Source: Antedon mediterranea (taxonomy: Eukaryota > Echinodermata > Crinoidea > Comatulida > Antedonidae). From it: a stretch of 60,000 bases of DNA. Position 1 is the stretch's first letter, and each line of letters opens with the position of its first letter. The translations under genes were made by a program, and so were the position numbers. The notes beneath the pieces are model-generated. The model saw only the letters and a list, made by a program, of their open reading frames with translations, was not told the DNA's origin and ran no database searches. The DNA is taken from the NCBI RefSeq assembly GCF_964355755.1, contig NC_092671.1, forward strand, positions 38,397,304-38,457,303. The letters run 5' to 3'. This document shows, piece by piece, positions 58,275 through 60,000 of the stretch.

Positions 58275-60000
58275 GATTGAGAGAAGTAGTATAGACACAT
58301 TCTGATGCAGACAAGAATTGTCACGTCTTCTGTTTTAACAATAAATTGTTAGAATCGAACAAAAACCACACATTTCATACACATCCAATAACAGCAAATA
58401 AGTCACCAATTACAGCATGGATAATGATATCGTGCTTATAAGCAATTTCTCGCTCAAGGCTTTGAAAGTGAAGTGAAGTAGAATCAGTTTAAACTTTGGC
58501 ACTAGGTTAGAATTGAACCGTGGACCATGGGATCGGAATTTTTAGCCACCAAAAACTGAAGAACTTCAGCAAATCGCAGACTAAGGTTACGAATAGGAGG
58601 GTGCTGCTCTACAACAAGCTACAGTACTCTTAGCAACCACAAACATCTAATTATTTCCAGTTGCAGATTTGTTGAAAACAAGTCGAAACGTTGCACACAT
58701 ACATATTCATGAATAGTTTAACATAAAGAATTATATACAGATAGTTAATATAAAAACTAGATGAAAACACCAAGCCACAGCTTCACTACAAAATATATCA
58801 CTAATAATTAGGAAATTATGTGAAAAAAAAAGATTTAATTTGTTTTTGTCTCAGGATTCGTTTTTCTAAATCAACTGTGATTTTGGTTTCTTTCCTGTAA
58901 GTAAAATAATTCATGACTTCTGTCTGTGAACTAATAAAGAATATAAATGAAATAGAGAAAGATCAATCAGTGGAATGATGATAGACCTGTTGGTACAGCC
59001 TTATAACCTCCCTCTGGAATTCAAACAATTGTCCTAAGCTGGTTGATAGACTGAAATGCCAGCAGGTGATCATATAAACCATAATGAGAACATGTATTTC
59101 CAATGTTCTGTAATTACGGCCTGGAATCATTCCAAACATCGACACAAAAGGACAATCAAGTATTGTATTAAACAACGATTTTCTCAATGAAGTTCGGAAA
59201 CTTATATAATTATATCAACGACCACTAGAGTATTGTGTAGATTCGCATCTTGTAAGCACTGCAATGACGTAACTTCCTAATAATAAGACGATTACTTAAT
59301 TATTAGACGTTACACATTACATATTGCTCATTGCTTGGTGCCAAGGTATTTGAAAACAACTTTTAATATTAATAAATATAGTTCTCTGAAGACCACTTAG
59401 GACAGACACTACATCTCTTGTTCTTTCTAAACAGCAAATGAACATTAAAAAGATCTATACTGTAGTAATGTAAAAATAATAATAATAATTTAGGCATGTA
59501 TAGCACATTATTCAAAAGCCTCAATGTGCTTAAAACAAAATAAAAATGCCAAAAAAATCAAGAAGAATGAGTTGAAAAGGAGAGTTTTTCAAGCTGCCTT
59601 AAAAAAGAAATTGAATTGAAAAGTTGCCAGATAGGTAGAGATTGGGTAAACAATTCCAAAAGAGGCATAAGAAAAAGAACAAAAACCATTAAAGTATAAG
59701 GCATTTATTTCTGTTTTTTTATTATTAATTTTATTCATGTTCAACCTCCAAATGAATAAAATGTAACAAGCACGGAAAACACATGGCCCTGGCTTCAACA
59801 GACAGGAAGTTAATAGCAGTTACTAAAAGCAAAAGATGTTGTGAATAAAGTTCAGGAAATTATCTAATGGGGCTGAAAGAAAATAACATTAAAGGTATAT
59901 GTTATGAGAATATGTTTTTAGGATGAGACTTAAATGAGGCTTTAACTTAATCAGTCAGCCTTGATTTCAATGTCTAAATTCATAGGGTGTCTCCTAGGGA
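58275..60000. other. Unassigned AT-rich DNA at the right edge
   Basis: A possible plus-strand 42-nt exon at 58855-58896 (acceptor TTTTTGTCTCAG, donor GTAAGT) reads IRFSKSTVILVSF. It is too short to call. The minus-strand frames at 58963-59187 and 59589-59798 show no domain. Confidence 0.35.
58510..58630 (-). repeat. Possible tRNA-derived SINE head, interrupted
   Basis: On the minus strand, TGTAGCTTGTTGTAGAGCAG resembles an A box and CCACGGTTCAATTCTAAC a B box. They are over 100 bp apart, longer than any normal tRNA, so an insertion or chance is involved. Confidence 0.3.

Noticed and set aside
1-60000. CRISPR arrays, operons, bacterial terminators, rRNA genes
   Set aside because: The tandem arrays lack unique spacers of constant length, and all other signals are eukaryotic. 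No rRNA core sequences were seen.

Overview
The window is AT-rich eukaryotic DNA with spliced-gene signals, several families of small DNA transposons, non-LTR retrotransposon tails, tRNA-derived SINEs and many tandem arrays. There are no operons, ribosome binding sites or long uninterrupted genes. The repeat style, with CpG-containing GCCTAGGCCTA-type segments in an AT-rich background, suits a marine invertebrate and possibly an echinoderm or other deuterostome. That placement is an impression, not something proven here. Long open frames are few and nearly all lie in repeats.

Left end (1-8.4 kb). The best protein-coding signal is on the minus strand. A three-exon model (2440-4552) encodes a 63-residue secreted peptide and is preceded by a TATA box, a CRE-like site and a CCAAT box. 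About 3.5 kb further along, a second minus-strand first exon (964-1030) encodes a related signal peptide with the same splice phase, so two tandem paralogues are likely. Isolated exon-like segments lie at 5557-5610 and 8340-8412 on the same strand.

8.8-18 kb holds a 626-bp TTAA-flanked element, a 37/38-bp minisatellite, a tRNA-like relic, an 80-bp satellite and possible exon fragments. 18-31 kb is mostly unannotatable AT-rich DNA. It contains MITEs, a minus-strand LINE tail ending in a pentanucleotide repeat, a SINE, a nested pair of DNA transposons (25.9-26.9 kb), a hAT-like element (28.9-29.9 kb) and three tandem copies of a hAT-end-derived unit.

31-35 kb has a 21-bp array between inverted repeats, a perfect 64-bp-arm palindrome, a SINE, and a 1.48-kb Harbinger-like element that contains a large foldback and a broken Myb/SANT-like gene. 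35-47 kb holds MITEs, a 170-bp tandem array, the 3' end of a LINE with its RT C-terminus (44.3-45.1 kb), a hairpin MITE and one internal exon candidate. 47.9-49.6 kb is a very uniform 86-bp satellite. 50-60 kb holds more MITE copies, a third TTAA-element copy, a 63-bp-arm hairpin, a minisatellite, a 345-bp inverted repeat with a hammerhead-like core, and a second Harbinger-like element that also carries a Myb/SANT-like fragment.

The window therefore looks like intron or intergenic DNA around small genes, heavily worked by non-autonomous DNA transposons. The two points most worth following up are the tandem secreted-peptide genes and the Harbinger-like family with its decaying Myb-like genes.
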